Shown in pieces: positions 9,037-17,933 of a stretch of DNA of 43,895 nucleotides. The translations under genes were made by a program, and so were the position numbers. Source of the DNA: JAAXQD01 sp032126435 (GTDB lineage Bacteria > Desulfobacterota > Desulfobacteria > Desulfobacterales > UBA11574); assembly GCA_032126435.1 (NCBI GenBank), contig JAQBBE010000147.1, positions 1 through 43,895 of the forward strand, in the 5' to 3' direction. The notes beneath the pieces are model-generated. The model saw only the letters and a list, made by a program, of their open reading frames with translations. It did no database searches and was not told where the DNA came from. Position 1 is the first letter of the stretch. Each line of letters starts with the position of its first letter.

Positions 9037-9995
9037 TGTCCAAAACAACCAAAACGCATATTGTAAATCGGTATCAAGTTGCTGCTATTTTATTTTTATC
9101 CCTAATTTTATCATTGACTACGGGGTGCTCAACGTATTCGTCCATGGAGAGAAAAGCCAAGCGAATGGTCAGAAATCTTCGGGCTCCAGACAGTGATTTG
9201 AAAAAAAGGGTTGGCATTACGCTTTTTGAAAACAAAACCGCTTTTGCTGATATGGAGATGCAACAACGCTTTTTAATCGATCTGACGGAAAAGATAATGT
9301 CTTCATGCCCGGACGTCCTTTTGGAAAAACCGGGCGATTCCGGCTACCCCGATTTCTTGATAAAGTTACCCAGGAAGGCATCCGGCCAGATCGACAACTA
9401 TGATCTGGCCGAGTCCGGCAGACGGTCCGGTTTGAATTCAATTGTAACCGGAGCGTTAAATGATGTCAGAGTCGATAAAAGGAAAGAGGGGATCTGGTGG
9501 TTTAAAGACATTCATCACTATGTCCAAGTGCAGATTGTGGCTGAAGTATACGATACCGAGACCGGCGCAAAGCTTCTCGACGAAAGTTTTATGCGCGAAA
9601 TCGAAATCGATGAATCAGACCTGGAATCCACGGGTGCAGACGCTGAAATTAAGGCGTATATAAAAGATGATATTTTAAAGCACATTGCCGTTGATATGGG
9701 CGAAAAAATCTGCAATGCCGTGGTGTTTGATCCCTGGACAGGTTACATTACTTCGACCGTTGAGGATAAGATCATCCTCTCCTCTGCAGAACGGGTGGGA
9801 ATAAAGCCCGGGGACATATTTGAAGTATATAACAGTACCGATACCTTCCAGGGAGTAGAAGGTCACCGATTCTTTATACCCGGTCTTAAGACCGGAGAGA
9901 TAAAAATAACTGCCGTCTATCCAGACACTGCTGAAGCTATTCGTATTTCAGGCCAAGACATTCGGGCAGGCTTTACGGTTCGACCAAAAGATTAA
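9036..9995 (+). CDS. Putative outer-membrane lipoprotein (FlgT/CsgG-like fold suspected)
   Basis: This is a 319-residue protein with a lipoprotein signal: a basic start, a hydrophobic stretch and the lipobox LTTGC with Cys31. The mature part opens with RVGITLFENKTAF, a pattern seen in periplasmic CsgG/FlgT-type proteins that assemble near the outer membrane. The C-terminal part has an AERVGIKPGDIFEVY motif like the FlgT C-terminal domain. It is cotranscribed with queF, but no functional link is evident. I regard the general class as likely and the precise family as uncertain. Confidence 0.7.
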   Translation: MSKTTKTHIVNRYQVAAILFLSLILSLTTGCSTYSSMERKAKRMVRNLRAPDSDLKKRVGITLFENKTAFADMEMQQRFLIDLTEKIMSSCPDVLLEKPGDSGYPDFLIKLPRKASGQIDNYDLAESGRRSGLNSIVTGALNDVRVDKRKEGIWWFKDIHHYVQVQIVAEVYDTETGAKLLDESFMREIEIDESDLESTGADAEIKAYIKDDILKHIAVDMGEKICNAVVFDPWTGYITSTVEDKIILSSAERVGIKPGDIFEVYNSTDTFQGVEGHRFFIPGLKTGEIKITAVYPDTAEAIRISGQDIRAGFTVRPKD

Positions 9996-10053
9996 TCCTA
10001 CGGCCATAAAGCGTCTGCCTTGCTCTTAAAAAACAAACAATTTTTACGATCAA

Positions 10054-11046
10054 TTAGGGTTCAACTTTATAAACGGTAATCGGTTGGTCAATCCCCTTTA
10101 CGATGACTGAAGGGAGGGTTTCAACTTTTATTTCGCCCGAAAGTTTTTGAAACGTCGCATCACTGATGAGGATTTCACCGCCCTTTGCCATGCTTTGCAG
10201 CCGTGAGGCGATATTGACCGGCATTCCTATGGACGTAAATTCTTTGATTCTCAATGAGCCCAAAATGCCGGAAAATACCTTCCCTGTTGATATGCCGATG
10301 CCGATTTTCAGCCTCAGTCCATTTTTTTTGTATAGTTTTTTATCGATTTTTTTTGCGCATCTCTGCATTTCCATGGCCGTTTCCACAGCACGGATGGCAT
10401 TGTCTTCATACGCTACCGGCGAGCCGAAAACCACCATAATACTGTCGCCAATATGTTTGTCCACGGTTCCGTCATTCCGATAAGCGATCTCACCCAGCGG
10501 CGTGAAATAGTCGTTGTTTAAAAAGTCGGCGATTTTGTCGGGTTGAACCTGCTGAGACATCCGGGTGAAATCGCGAATATCGGAAAAAAGAATCGAAGCT
10601 TCATGGTACGTCGGCTTCAGAACCCCCGACGATTTTTCGATCTTTTGGTATACCTGTTCGGACACAAACTGTTTGAGGCGTTTTCGAACATGGATGGTGC
10701 GGATTTTGGCCCTGAGTTCCAGATTGTCAAACGGTTTGGTGAGAAAACCGTCAATCCCGTCGTTGGTGGCCTGAATTGCTGCTTCCATGGTTGCGTATCC
10801 CGTAAGGACGATGCGGGTGATTTCAGGATTGATGGATCCGATGATGGCCAGGGTTTCGATCCCGTCCAGTCCCGGCATTTTGTAATCGGAAATTACCGTT
10901 GTCGTGTCAGAAATGTTCTCTTTTACGAAGGCAATGCCGGTTTTACCGTTTTCGGCGGTATGGGTTTTATACGGCTCATGTTTAAGGGCACGAACCACCG
11001 AACGCCGGATGCCTTCTTCGTCATCGATGAAAAGCAGTTTGTCCAT
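10054..11046 (-). CDS. Response regulator with class III nucleotide cyclase output
   Basis: This is a 330-residue protein. Residues 1-120 are a receiver domain (acidic pair D8-D9, phospho-acceptor D54 in ISDYKMPG, conserved T and K in VLTGYAT and LTKPF). The rest is a class III adenylate/guanylate cyclase domain with both metal-binding Asps (FSDIRDFT and HIGDSIMVVFG) and the transition-state Asn/Arg in PVNIASRL. The usual IGD before VN is IGM here. It probably makes a cyclic nucleotide when phosphorylated by an unlinked histidine kinase. I placed the start at 11046 (MDKLLFIDD). The frame is open 13 codons further, but that extension runs into a palindromic repeat and looks non-coding. Confidence 0.9.
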   Translation of the reverse strand: MDKLLFIDDEEGIRRSVVRALKHEPYKTHTAENGKTGIAFVKENISDTTTVISDYKMPGLDGIETLAIIGSINPEITRIVLTGYATMEAAIQATNDGIDGFLTKPFDNLELRAKIRTIHVRKRLKQFVSEQVYQKIEKSSGVLKPTYHEASILFSDIRDFTRMSQQVQPDKIADFLNNDYFTPLGEIAYRNDGTVDKHIGDSIMVVFGSPVAYEDNAIRAVETAMEMQRCAKKIDKKLYKKNGLRLKIGIGISTGKVFSGILGSLRIKEFTSIGMPVNIASRLQSMAKGGEILISDATFQKLSGEIKVETLPSVIVKGIDQPITVYKVEP

Positions 11047-11069
11047 CGGTGCTCTCTTGAACTGCATCA

Positions 11070-11108
11070 GCTCGCCCAGTTGCATTTCAGGAATTCAACT
11101 GGGCAAGC
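11070..11108. repeat. REP-like palindrome, copy 1
   Basis: GCTCGCCCAGTTG (11070-11082) pairs with TTCAACTGGGCAAGC (11094-11108) around a short loop. The same arm sequence with C/T changes recurs at 27909-27949, so this is a dispersed palindromic repeat. It lies just upstream of the response-regulator start. Confidence 0.6.
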
Positions 11109-11510
11109 GTGTTGAAGTGAAGTTTATCCCGCCTTGCGGAGCTGCAGGGAGCTTCAAACTTTGGAAGTTGATTGAATTCGATCTCAAACTCTGTAAGTCA
11201 ATTTTCGTGCCAAAACCGGATTTCTTTTAAACCCATTGGAAACGTTGGGGTCGATTCAGCACCGTATGCTCGAAAATCTTTGTTTTAAAGATGGTTACGG
11301 TGGTTATAATTTTCCATCTTGATGATTTTGGTTTGCGCATTAAATCGAACCATAAAATCCATAAAAGCAGAATGCACAGAAAACGGTTCATATGCGCACA
11401 TGTTTTTGTGCATTTTGGCGCCGGCGATGAACCGATAACCACATGGGGCGTATAAACCATCTTTAGAAATTTCGTTTCGGTACCGACCGGAAAAAAGACC
11501 AAATAGTGTC
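11109..11510. other. Gene-free stretch upstream of lysS
   Basis: No gene can be supported here. One minus-strand frame of 91 codons (11227-11502) has no recognisable family, an odd composition and no clear ribosome site, so I do not call it. The region contains the presumed promoter area of the minus-strand response regulator. Confidence 0.4.
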
Positions 11511-11539
11511 TTGATATATCCTTGATAAAAAGTTATAAA
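11511..11539 (+). promoter_or_regulatory. Probable lysS promoter
   Basis: TTGATA (11511-11516), a 17-base spacer and TATAAA (11534-11539) make a good sigma70-type promoter. Transcription would start near 11546, about 24 bases before the miniature element. The element is therefore predicted to be transcribed as part of the lysS 5' leader. Confidence 0.55.
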
Positions 11540-11569
11540 ATAAAATTTTTAATTTCCAACTATACAGAA

Positions 11570-11783
11570 GTGCGTGTTCAGGAGGTGCGCTTCGCCGTGT
11601 AACGATATTGGCGGAGTGGCTTCGTTATTTCAATGTCTTAGCAGTGGGGGAGACCGCGGCTCCCGCATGCTTTTTGCGGGAGAACGCGGAGGGGGCAGGA
11701 ATGCCCCCGCTGCTAAGTCATTGAAATGACCAGACACGTAGACACCGGAGTGAAGCGGGGGAGCGCACCCCCTGAACACTTAC
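11570..11783. mobile_element. IS66-type miniature inverted-repeat element (MITE), 214 bp
   Basis: The element is bounded by an exact 8-base direct repeat ATACAGAA (11562-11569 and 11784-11791), which fits a target-site duplication. Its right end, read inward, begins GTAAGTGTTCAGG and its left end GTGCGTGTTCAGG. IS66-family ends begin GTAA and make 8-base duplications. Terminal arms 11574-11590 and 11763-11779 pair at 16 of 17 positions. An internal pair, 11627-11650 with 11704-11727, matches at 22 of 24. The centre holds two further hairpins (CTCCCGC/GCGGGAG at about 11660-11682, and GGGGGCA-GGAA-TGCCCCC near 11691-11708). There is no transposase frame. Confidence 0.75.
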
Positions 11784-11810
11784 ATACAGAATCTTAGAGG
11801 GTTAAAACTG

Positions 11811-13379
11811 ATGACGTCGCCGAATTATAAATCCTGGCCTTTCAGAGAGGCCGACAAGTTACGCAAACGATTCTCAGAATCTTTAAATATCCCCGTCCGG
11901 TTTGAAACCGGCTTTGGACCCAGTGGTTTGCCGCATATCGGCACATTTGCCGAGATCGCTCGAACGACCTGGATACGCCGGGCCTTCGAATTTTTAACCC
12001 AGCGGCAAACCCAACTCATTGCTTTTAGCGATGACATGGACGGTTTGAGAAAAGTACCTTTAAATATGCCGCAACAGGAAATGTTGACTGAAAATTTGGG
12101 AAAGCCGCTATGTCGCATCCCCGATCCATTTGATGAGTGTGAAAGTTATAGCGCATATATGAACAAAAATTTACGTGAATTTTTAGATAGTTACAAATTT
12201 GATTGTGTGTTTCAAAGTTCATATGAAGCCTATACCCGAGGTGATTTTAATGAAGGTTTGGCCATTATCCTTCAAAAGGTTGAAGATATCAAAGCGATCA
12301 TTCTCCCCACCATGGGTGAGGAAAAGCGTACAAATTGGTCTCCGTTTTTCCCAATCTGCGAAAAATGCGGACGGATTTATAGCACCCGGGTGACCGCCTA
12401 TGACACTGAAAAAAATACCATCGACTACATCTGCGACCGAGAAGAAGGTTTGGTAAAAAGTTGCGGAAATAAAGGGACGATTTCGATCTTTAACGGCCAT
12501 GTCAAAGTGGGCTGGAAAATAGACTGGGCATTGCGATGGTATTCTTATGACATCGGATATGAGATGTATGGAAAAGACCTGATCGAATCCGCAAAGCTTT
12601 CCGGTAAGATTATCCGGTTAATGGGCAAACAGCCTCCCATAGGATTGTTCTATGAGCTCTTTTTAGATGAAAAAGGTCGGAAGATTTCAAAAAGCGTCGG
12701 CAAAGGGTTAACCATAGAATCTTGGATGAGTTACGCACCGTTAGAGTCTTTGTTGTACTATATTTTTCAGAACCCAAAGCAAGCGAAGCGGCTGTTTTGG
12801 GGGATCGTACCAAAGTCGGTGGATGAATACCTTACGGGTCTAAATAATTATGAAAAACTGGATGTCGAGAAACAGCCTGATTCGACGATTTGGCACCTTT
12901 TTAATCAGGGTGCAGCGGTTCCTGATTACAGGACATCCATCAATTTTTCATTGATCAACAACCTCATTTCAGCGGTGGGTGCAGACGATATAGATCTAAT
13001 ATTAGAATATCTAAAACGCTATGATCCTTCTATGGAAGAGTTCAGTGCTGTCATAGAAGATTTGGTAAAAAAGGCCATGAACTACTATAGAGATTTTATC
13101 TTGCCGAACAAGCATTATCGGACCCCGACTGAAAAAGAAAAAGAGATGTTAAAACGTCTTCGGGATGAACTCGCAACTTATGATGGCGATGATGAAAACG
13201 AAATTCAATCCATCCCGTTTTCGGTGGCTCGATTGTTTGATGAATCGCCGAAGAACTTTTTTAAAACGTTTTATGAAGTGGTCTTTGGTCAAGAACGTGG
13301 ACCACGCTTTGGAACCTTTGTTCAACTGGTTGGAAAGGAAAAAGCACTTTCATTGTTGGATACGGCCGCCAATACCTGA
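11811..13379 (+). CDS. lysS: Class I lysyl-tRNA synthetase
   Basis: This 522-residue enzyme is of the class I (archaeal-type) LysRS family, not the usual bacterial class II fold. The HIGH-type motif is HIGT at residues 42-45 within GFGPSGLPHIGTF, and the KMSKS-type motif is KISKS near residue 291. A zinc-ribbon insertion has ICEKCG and later CD/CG pairs. The C-terminal helical region binds the anticodon. It charges tRNA-Lys. RBS AGAGGG lies nine bases before the ATG and outside the miniature element. Codon use is more AT-rich than its neighbours, and with the tRNA-like relic downstream this hints at acquisition by transfer. Whether the genome also has a class II enzyme cannot be seen here. 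Confidence 0.93.
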   Translation: MTSPNYKSWPFREADKLRKRFSESLNIPVRFETGFGPSGLPHIGTFAEIARTTWIRRAFEFLTQRQTQLIAFSDDMDGLRKVPLNMPQQEMLTENLGKPLCRIPDPFDECESYSAYMNKNLREFLDSYKFDCVFQSSYEAYTRGDFNEGLAIILQKVEDIKAIILPTMGEEKRTNWSPFFPICEKCGRIYSTRVTAYDTEKNTIDYICDREEGLVKSCGNKGTISIFNGHVKVGWKIDWALRWYSYDIGYEMYGKDLIESAKLSGKIIRLMGKQPPIGLFYELFLDEKGRKISKSVGKGLTIESWMSYAPLESLLYYIFQNPKQAKRLFWGIVPKSVDEYLTGLNNYEKLDVEKQPDSTIWHLFNQGAAVPDYRTSINFSLINNLISAVGADDIDLILEYLKRYDPSMEEFSAVIEDLVKKAMNYYRDFILPNKHYRTPTEKEKEMLKRLRDELATYDGDDENEIQSIPFSVARLFDESPKNFFKTFYEVVFGQERGPRFGTFVQLVGKEKALSLLDTAANT

Positions 13380-13551
13380 TTCTGACATGGACGGCCACAG
13401 CTGTTCCGCATGGACCCGGGGTATTGGGGTTCGGTTTTACGGCGATAAATCAACGATCCCCTATCATTCATTATGGGTCATCAAATCCGACCCATTTAAC
13501 TTGGTAACCAATTGACATCATGAAATTAATAGGACGTCCCGGCTGTGATGG

Positions 13552-13584
13552 GGTCGCCGGTTCGAGCCGGATCAGCGGCACCCA
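13552..13584 (+). pseudogene. tRNA 3'-end relic (T-arm and CCA-like end)
   Basis: The sequence has a T-loop-like GGTTCGAGCC, then an acceptor-like GCGGCACCCA ending in CCA, followed eight bases later by a terminator, as tRNA genes usually are. The T stem lacks one base, and no D-arm, anticodon arm or 5' acceptor strand exists upstream. It is therefore at best a fragment such as an integration scar. It could also be coincidence. Confidence 0.3.
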
Positions 13585-13591
13585 ACATTTC

Positions 13592-13626
13592 AAAAAAAGT
13601 CAGTCTATCTGGCCGGCTTTTTTTAT
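13592..13626. terminator. Rho-independent terminator
   Basis: AAAAAAAGTC (13592-13601) pairs with GGCTTTTTTT (13615-13624, one G-U pair). The result is an A-tract/T-tract hairpin that could end transcription in either direction, and it most likely terminates lysS. Confidence 0.55.
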
Positions 13627-13730
13627 TGGACGCTTATTATTTACTCAATCTCTCCCCCTTCTTCCCTTGACATAACAATCATATTGGCTTAAAAAACCTT
13701 GTCATTTTGTTAACAATGCGTTGATGCGTC

Positions 13731-14300
13731 ATGATTAAAAAAAGCCGTGTATCATATTCTTGTTTTGCTGTTATTACCGGCGTTGTCATATGCACGGTTC
13801 TGGTGATGATGCCCTTTAAGTCCTGGGGGTTGGATCAATTTGAGCAAAAAGCAAGATTCGTTGAAGCACAAGATATAGACAAGTCTGTTGTCCATCTGTA
13901 TTTTTCCGACAAAAAAAATTCGTTTCTCATTGCAGAAGCGTGGAATCTGGGTCATTCTGACAATCCGGTCGAATTTGGTAAAATCATCGTCGAAGCCCTG
14001 GCAAACGGTCCCCGCACTGGACTTATGCGAACGCTTCCTGAAGGTACGACCCTCAATGCATTCTATGTTACCCGGGATGGAACAGCGTATGTCGATATGT
14101 CGAATAAAATAAGGCAGGCTCACCCCGGCGGAATTAAATCGGAACTTTTTATTATTTATTCAATCGTAAATTCATTGATATTGAATATTCCTGAAATCGA
14201 CGCTGTGAAGATTCTGATCGGCGGACGTGACACCATGACGCTGGCCGGCCATATCGATCTTCGCTTTCCCTTTAAGGCCAACATGCTTCTGATACGATGA
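13731..14300 (+). CDS. GerMN-domain protein, membrane-anchored
   Basis: This is a 189-residue protein with an N-terminal membrane segment (about residues 10-30, signal anchor or signal peptide) and a single GerMN (sporulation/spore-germination) domain: VVHLYFSD..NSFLIAE, IVEALANGPRTGLMRTLPEGT, YVDMSN, IYSIVNSLILNIPEIDAVKILIGG. These domains occur widely in non-sporulating bacteria as cell-envelope proteins of unknown ligand. Its stop overlaps the start of the EF-G gene by four bases (ATGA), so the two are cotranscribed. Function is inferred no further than envelope association. Confidence 0.85.
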   Translation: MIKKSRVSYSCFAVITGVVICTVLVMMPFKSWGLDQFEQKARFVEAQDIDKSVVHLYFSDKKNSFLIAEAWNLGHSDNPVEFGKIIVEALANGPRTGLMRTLPEGTTLNAFYVTRDGTAYVDMSNKIRQAHPGGIKSELFIIYSIVNSLILNIPEIDAVKILIGGRDTMTLAGHIDLRFPFKANMLLIR

Positions 14301-16336
14301 AAAAAAAGAGCCACATTAAAGATATAAGGAATATCGGCATTATCGCCCATATTGATGCCGGCAAGACCACCGTAACAGAGCGTATACTTTACTATACGGG
14401 ACGCTCCCACAAAATCGGCGAAGTTCATGACGGTGAAGCGGTTATGGACTGGATGCCCGATGAACAGGAACGGGGCATTACGATTACCTCTGCCGTTACA
14501 ACTTGTCCCTGGAAGGGGTGCAAGGTCCAGATAATCGATACACCGGGGCATGTCGATTTTACCATCGAGGTTGAACGTTCGCTGAGAGTACTCGACGGTG
14601 CCATCGGTGTCTTCTGCGCGGTTGGCGGTGTAGAACCTCAGTCGGAAACGGTATGGCGACAGGCTGACAAATATCGGGTTCCAAAGATTGCCTTTGTCAA
14701 TAAGCTCGACAGGGTGGGTGCCGATTTCTTCGGCACGATCGAAATGATAAAAGAGAGACTGCGTGCGAATCCGCTTATTTTACAACTTCCGGTTGGCTCG
14801 GAAGATAACTTTACAGGCGTCATCGATCTCATCAATATGAAACAGATTATCTGGGAAGACGAGACCCTGGGAGCTACGTACACTGCGGAGGAAATCCCTC
14901 CGAACTTGCTCGATTCCGCAACGGAATATCACGAAAAACTTATTGAAACCATTGCTGAAGTCGATGATGATATCATGGAAGATTATTTATCAGAAACACC
15001 GATTGCTCCGGAAAATCTGATTGCTGCCATACGAAGGGCAACCATAGATTTGAAGCTGGTTCCGGTTCTTTGCGGCAGTGCGCTGAGAAACAAGGGAATA
15101 CAACCGCTCCTTGACGCCATTGTGCTGTTTCTTCCGAGTCCTGTAGATATCCCCCCCATTAAAGGTGTACACCCTGAAACCGGAGAACCGATTGTATGTA
15201 AAGCGAAAGACACGGAGCCCCTTGCAGCGCTCATATTCAAAGTCGCCATGGTTGAAGGCCGCAAACTTTCCTATGTAAGAATTTACAGCGGGACGATGAA
15301 CGCCAAAACCGACGCTTACAACCCTTCTCGGAAAATAAATGAAAAACTTTCCCGAATATTGGGAATGCATGCCAACAAAAGGGAGCGGATCGATGCTGCC
15401 GGTGCCGGAAGTATTGTCGGGGTTGTTGGATTGAAGGAATCTACTACCGGCGAAACACTCTGCTCTATGGATCATCCTGTTTTGCTGGAAAAAATGGAGT
15501 TCTACGAGCCGGTCATTTCTGTGGCTGTGGAGCCGAAGACCCACGCTGATCAAGAAAAACTCGATCAAGTCATGGAAAAATTTATGGCTGAAGACCCGAC
15601 CCTCAAGCTTAAAAAGGACGAAGATACCGGACAATTAATTTTGTCCGGTATGGGAGAACTTCATCTTGAAGTTATCATCAGTCGCATGCAGCGTGAATTT
15701 AAAACCAATGTAAACGTGGGAAAACCGCAGGTTGTGTACAGGGAAACCATTGAAAAAGAGGGGCGGGCATCTGCTGTATTTGACAAGGAGGTTGCGGGAC
15801 ACCGACACTTTGCCGAGGTAACCTTGAAACTGTTACCACTGGACCGAGGTGTTGAAAAAAGATTCAGGTCTGAAGTGGATAATGAAATAATACCGGATAT
15901 TTTTATTCCCGCTATCCAAGAAGGGGTGATGGAATCTTTGGAAAGCGGTGCGCTGATGGGCTATCCGGTTGTGGATGTCGAAGCGGTTCTCATCGGCGGG
16001 GTGTATAAAGAATCCCTGAGCACGGCCTTGGCGTATAAAGTCAGTGCATCCATGGCGTGTAAAACAGCGTTTGAAAACGGTGAACCATTTCTCCTTGATC
16101 CGATTATGAATGTGGAAATTTTTATTTCAGAAGCCTTCATGGGCGATGTTATCGGGGACCTTAATTCCCGCGGTGGGAAAATTGAATCCATTGAGCACAA
16201 AATGGGGGCAAATGTTATTAAAGCCATCGTTCCGCTGTCACGCATGTTCGGGTACTCAACGTCATTACGATCGGCAACCCAGGGCAGGGGGACATTTACA
16301 ATGCAGTTCTCTCATTTTGACCGGTCTTTACGGTAA
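14297..16336 (+). CDS. fusA: Elongation factor G (probable paralogue)
   Basis: This is a 679-residue translational GTPase. It has G1 AHIDAGKTT (residues 17-25), G2 RGITITSA, G3 DTPGHVDF, G4 NKLD, then EF-G domains II-V (VYRETIE and GMGELHLEV segments). It catalyses ribosomal translocation or recycling. It is not beside rpsL/rpsG/tuf, and its G-domain reads GRSHKIGEVHDGEAVMDWMPDEQERG. I suspect a secondary EF-G rather than the str-operon copy. It is translationally coupled to the GerMN gene upstream (ATGA overlap) and convergent with the M48 protease. The EF-G identity is firm; paralogue status is inference from context. Confidence 0.92.
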   Translation: MKKKSHIKDIRNIGIIAHIDAGKTTVTERILYYTGRSHKIGEVHDGEAVMDWMPDEQERGITITSAVTTCPWKGCKVQIIDTPGHVDFTIEVERSLRVLDGAIGVFCAVGGVEPQSETVWRQADKYRVPKIAFVNKLDRVGADFFGTIEMIKERLRANPLILQLPVGSEDNFTGVIDLINMKQIIWEDETLGATYTAEEIPPNLLDSATEYHEKLIETIAEVDDDIMEDYLSETPIAPENLIAAIRRATIDLKLVPVLCGSALRNKGIQPLLDAIVLFLPSPVDIPPIKGVHPETGEPIVCKAKDTEPLAALIFKVAMVEGRKLSYVRIYSGTMNAKTDAYNPSRKINEKLSRILGMHANKRERIDAAGAGSIVGVVGLKESTTGETLCSMDHPVLLEKMEFYEPVISVAVEPKTHADQEKLDQVMEKFMAEDPTLKLKKDEDTGQLILSGMGELHLEVIISRMQREFKTNVNVGKPQVVYRETIEKEGRASAVFDKEVAGHRHFAEVTLKLLPLDRGVEKRFRSEVDNEIIPDIFIPAIQEGVMESLESGALMGYPVVDVEAVLIGGVYKESLSTALAYKVSASMACKTAFENGEPFLLDPIMNVEIFISEAFMGDVIGDLNSRGGKIESIEHKMGANVIKAIVPLSRMFGYSTSLRSATQGRGTFTMQFSHFDRSLR

Positions 16337-16352
16337 CCGGTTTCAAAACCTC

Positions 16353-17768
16353 CTATTTTTCAGCTTTCGCTTTTTCTATCTGCTTTCCTTTGATGTCTTT
16401 CAACATATTTTCAATAACGGCCTTTTTATTTGGATCATTCATGAGTTCCAACGCCTTTTTCAGATGAAAAACGGCATTTTTAACATCCCCTTTTTTTTCG
16501 TAATAAATCCCCAAATTATAATGGGCATCCTCTAGTTTTCCGAGCTTCCCATAGGTTTCACCCAGGAAATAAAAAGCACGTGGATAATTGTATTTTTTGG
16601 CGATCAGCGCTTCAAATGTGGCGGCAGCATTCATAAGATGTCCGAGCTCTACCTGGGTCCGTCCGAGATAAAAGAGAATTTCCGGATCATTGGAAACAAT
16701 ACTGGCGGCGCCTTCGAAAATGCGGAATGCTTGCTCATACTGGCCGTCGTTGAAATAGATCAGGCCGAGATCTTTCAAAACATAAGGATCGAATGCTCTT
16801 TTGCCCAATGCTTCTTTAAGTTGGTCAACGGCAGCTTTGTGGTCGCCTTCTCTTTCCAGAACCAGGCCGTATCCGTAATGTGCCAAAGGATTGTCAGGAT
16901 TCTTTTCCACCGCCGATTTAAACTGTGTGAGTGCCGTGCTTTTATCCCCGTAAACGGCAACAAGCCGTGTGTGGGCCCTTTCAAAATTATAAGGATCCAT
17001 CGGAGCTGCTGTTTTTTCATGTTTCTCGAGCCAGGTGTCGACATAGGCCATCCGTTCTTCTGCACCGGGATGTGTCTGTAAATACGTTGGAATCTGGTTT
17101 GAATCGAACCACCGTTTGCTCCGGATTTTTTCGAGTACATCCAGCAGTCCTTTGCCGTTATATCCCGCTTTTCTTTCCATGTGGAGGCCGATCTGGTCCG
17201 CCTGCCTTTCGTCTTCACGGCTGTATGCCAGAGTCATGGATTGACCGGCAGCCATAGATCCCATGGTTACTGCATTGGCGGCTGCTGCTCCCCCGGCGGC
17301 GCCAAGGAGGACGCCGGCCACCATCCCGGCAAGTGTGGCTATGTTTATTTTTCGCGCTCTTTCTATTTTCTGGGAAATATGACGGCACACCACATGCGCT
17401 ATTTCATGGGACAGTATCCCTGCCAGTTCTTCTTCACTATCCATGGCTTCAAAGAGTCCGCTGTTTATAAAAATATGGCCTGCCGGGATTGCAAATGCAT
17501 TATAAACATCTTCTTTTATGACATAAAATTGGTAGGAAAACGGCTGGGGAGGAAGCACCGAAATTATTTTGTTGCCGACTTCGTTGACATAGTTGACGAT
17601 AAGAGGATCATCGATAATCTCGTAGTGAGTTAAAACGACTTTTATGAATTCCCGTGAAAGCTCCTCTTCTTCCTTTAGGGTAATGCCGAAAGCGAATTGA
17701 GGCGAAAAGGTGCTCCCCAGGACAATGAGCGCAGCGCATAGCAAAGTCAATTTTTCGAGAAATTTCAT
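16353..17768 (-). CDS. M48 metalloprotease with TPR repeats (BepA-like)
   Basis: This is a 471-residue periplasmic protease. A Sec signal peptide (residues 1-28, ending FAFG) precedes an M48 domain with zinc motif HEIAH (121-125) and a third ligand Glu in the EDERQADQIG stretch. From about residue 280 several tetratricopeptide repeats follow (NPDNPLAHYGYGL, AFDPYVLKDLGLIYF, DPEILFYLGRTQVEL, YPRAFYFLGETYGKL). The same architecture is found in E. coli BepA, which helps assemble or degrade outer-membrane beta-barrels and LptD. The C-terminus is Lys-rich. It is divergent from parA. Confidence 0.92.
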   Translation of the reverse strand: MKFLEKLTLLCAALIVLGSTFSPQFAFGITLKEEEELSREFIKVVLTHYEIIDDPLIVNYVNEVGNKIISVLPPQPFSYQFYVIKEDVYNAFAIPAGHIFINSGLFEAMDSEEELAGILSHEIAHVVCRHISQKIERARKINIATLAGMVAGVLLGAAGGAAAANAVTMGSMAAGQSMTLAYSREDERQADQIGLHMERKAGYNGKGLLDVLEKIRSKRWFDSNQIPTYLQTHPGAEERMAYVDTWLEKHEKTAAPMDPYNFERAHTRLVAVYGDKSTALTQFKSAVEKNPDNPLAHYGYGLVLEREGDHKAAVDQLKEALGKRAFDPYVLKDLGLIYFNDGQYEQAFRIFEGAASIVSNDPEILFYLGRTQVELGHLMNAAATFEALIAKKYNYPRAFYFLGETYGKLGKLEDAHYNLGIYYEKKGDVKNAVFHLKKALELMNDPNKKAVIENMLKDIKGKQIEKAKAEK

Positions 17769-17933
17769 AGTTGCCTCGACAGAAGAGACCGATATCCATC
17801 GATTCTTGGATTAAACCAAAACCAAAAGGGTTTATTTTTTATCCGCTATTATTGAATATTCAATGGTTAATAGTCAATTCATATCTGTATATGCCTTTTC
17901 AAACATCATATTTTATGATAGAGTTTTGTCGAT

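Larger units (their letters stand above)
13380..13730. other. Intergenic stretch with tRNA-like relic and terminator
   Basis: There is no gene here. Notable content is the tRNA 3'-end-like sequence and the terminator listed separately. The region before them shows nothing recognisable. A weak promoter for the GerMN gene may lie near 13670-13720. Confidence 0.4.

Noticed and set aside
11227..11502. 91-codon minus-strand frame upstream of lysS
   Set aside because: No family resemblance, no ribosome site and an unusual composition; more likely noncoding.
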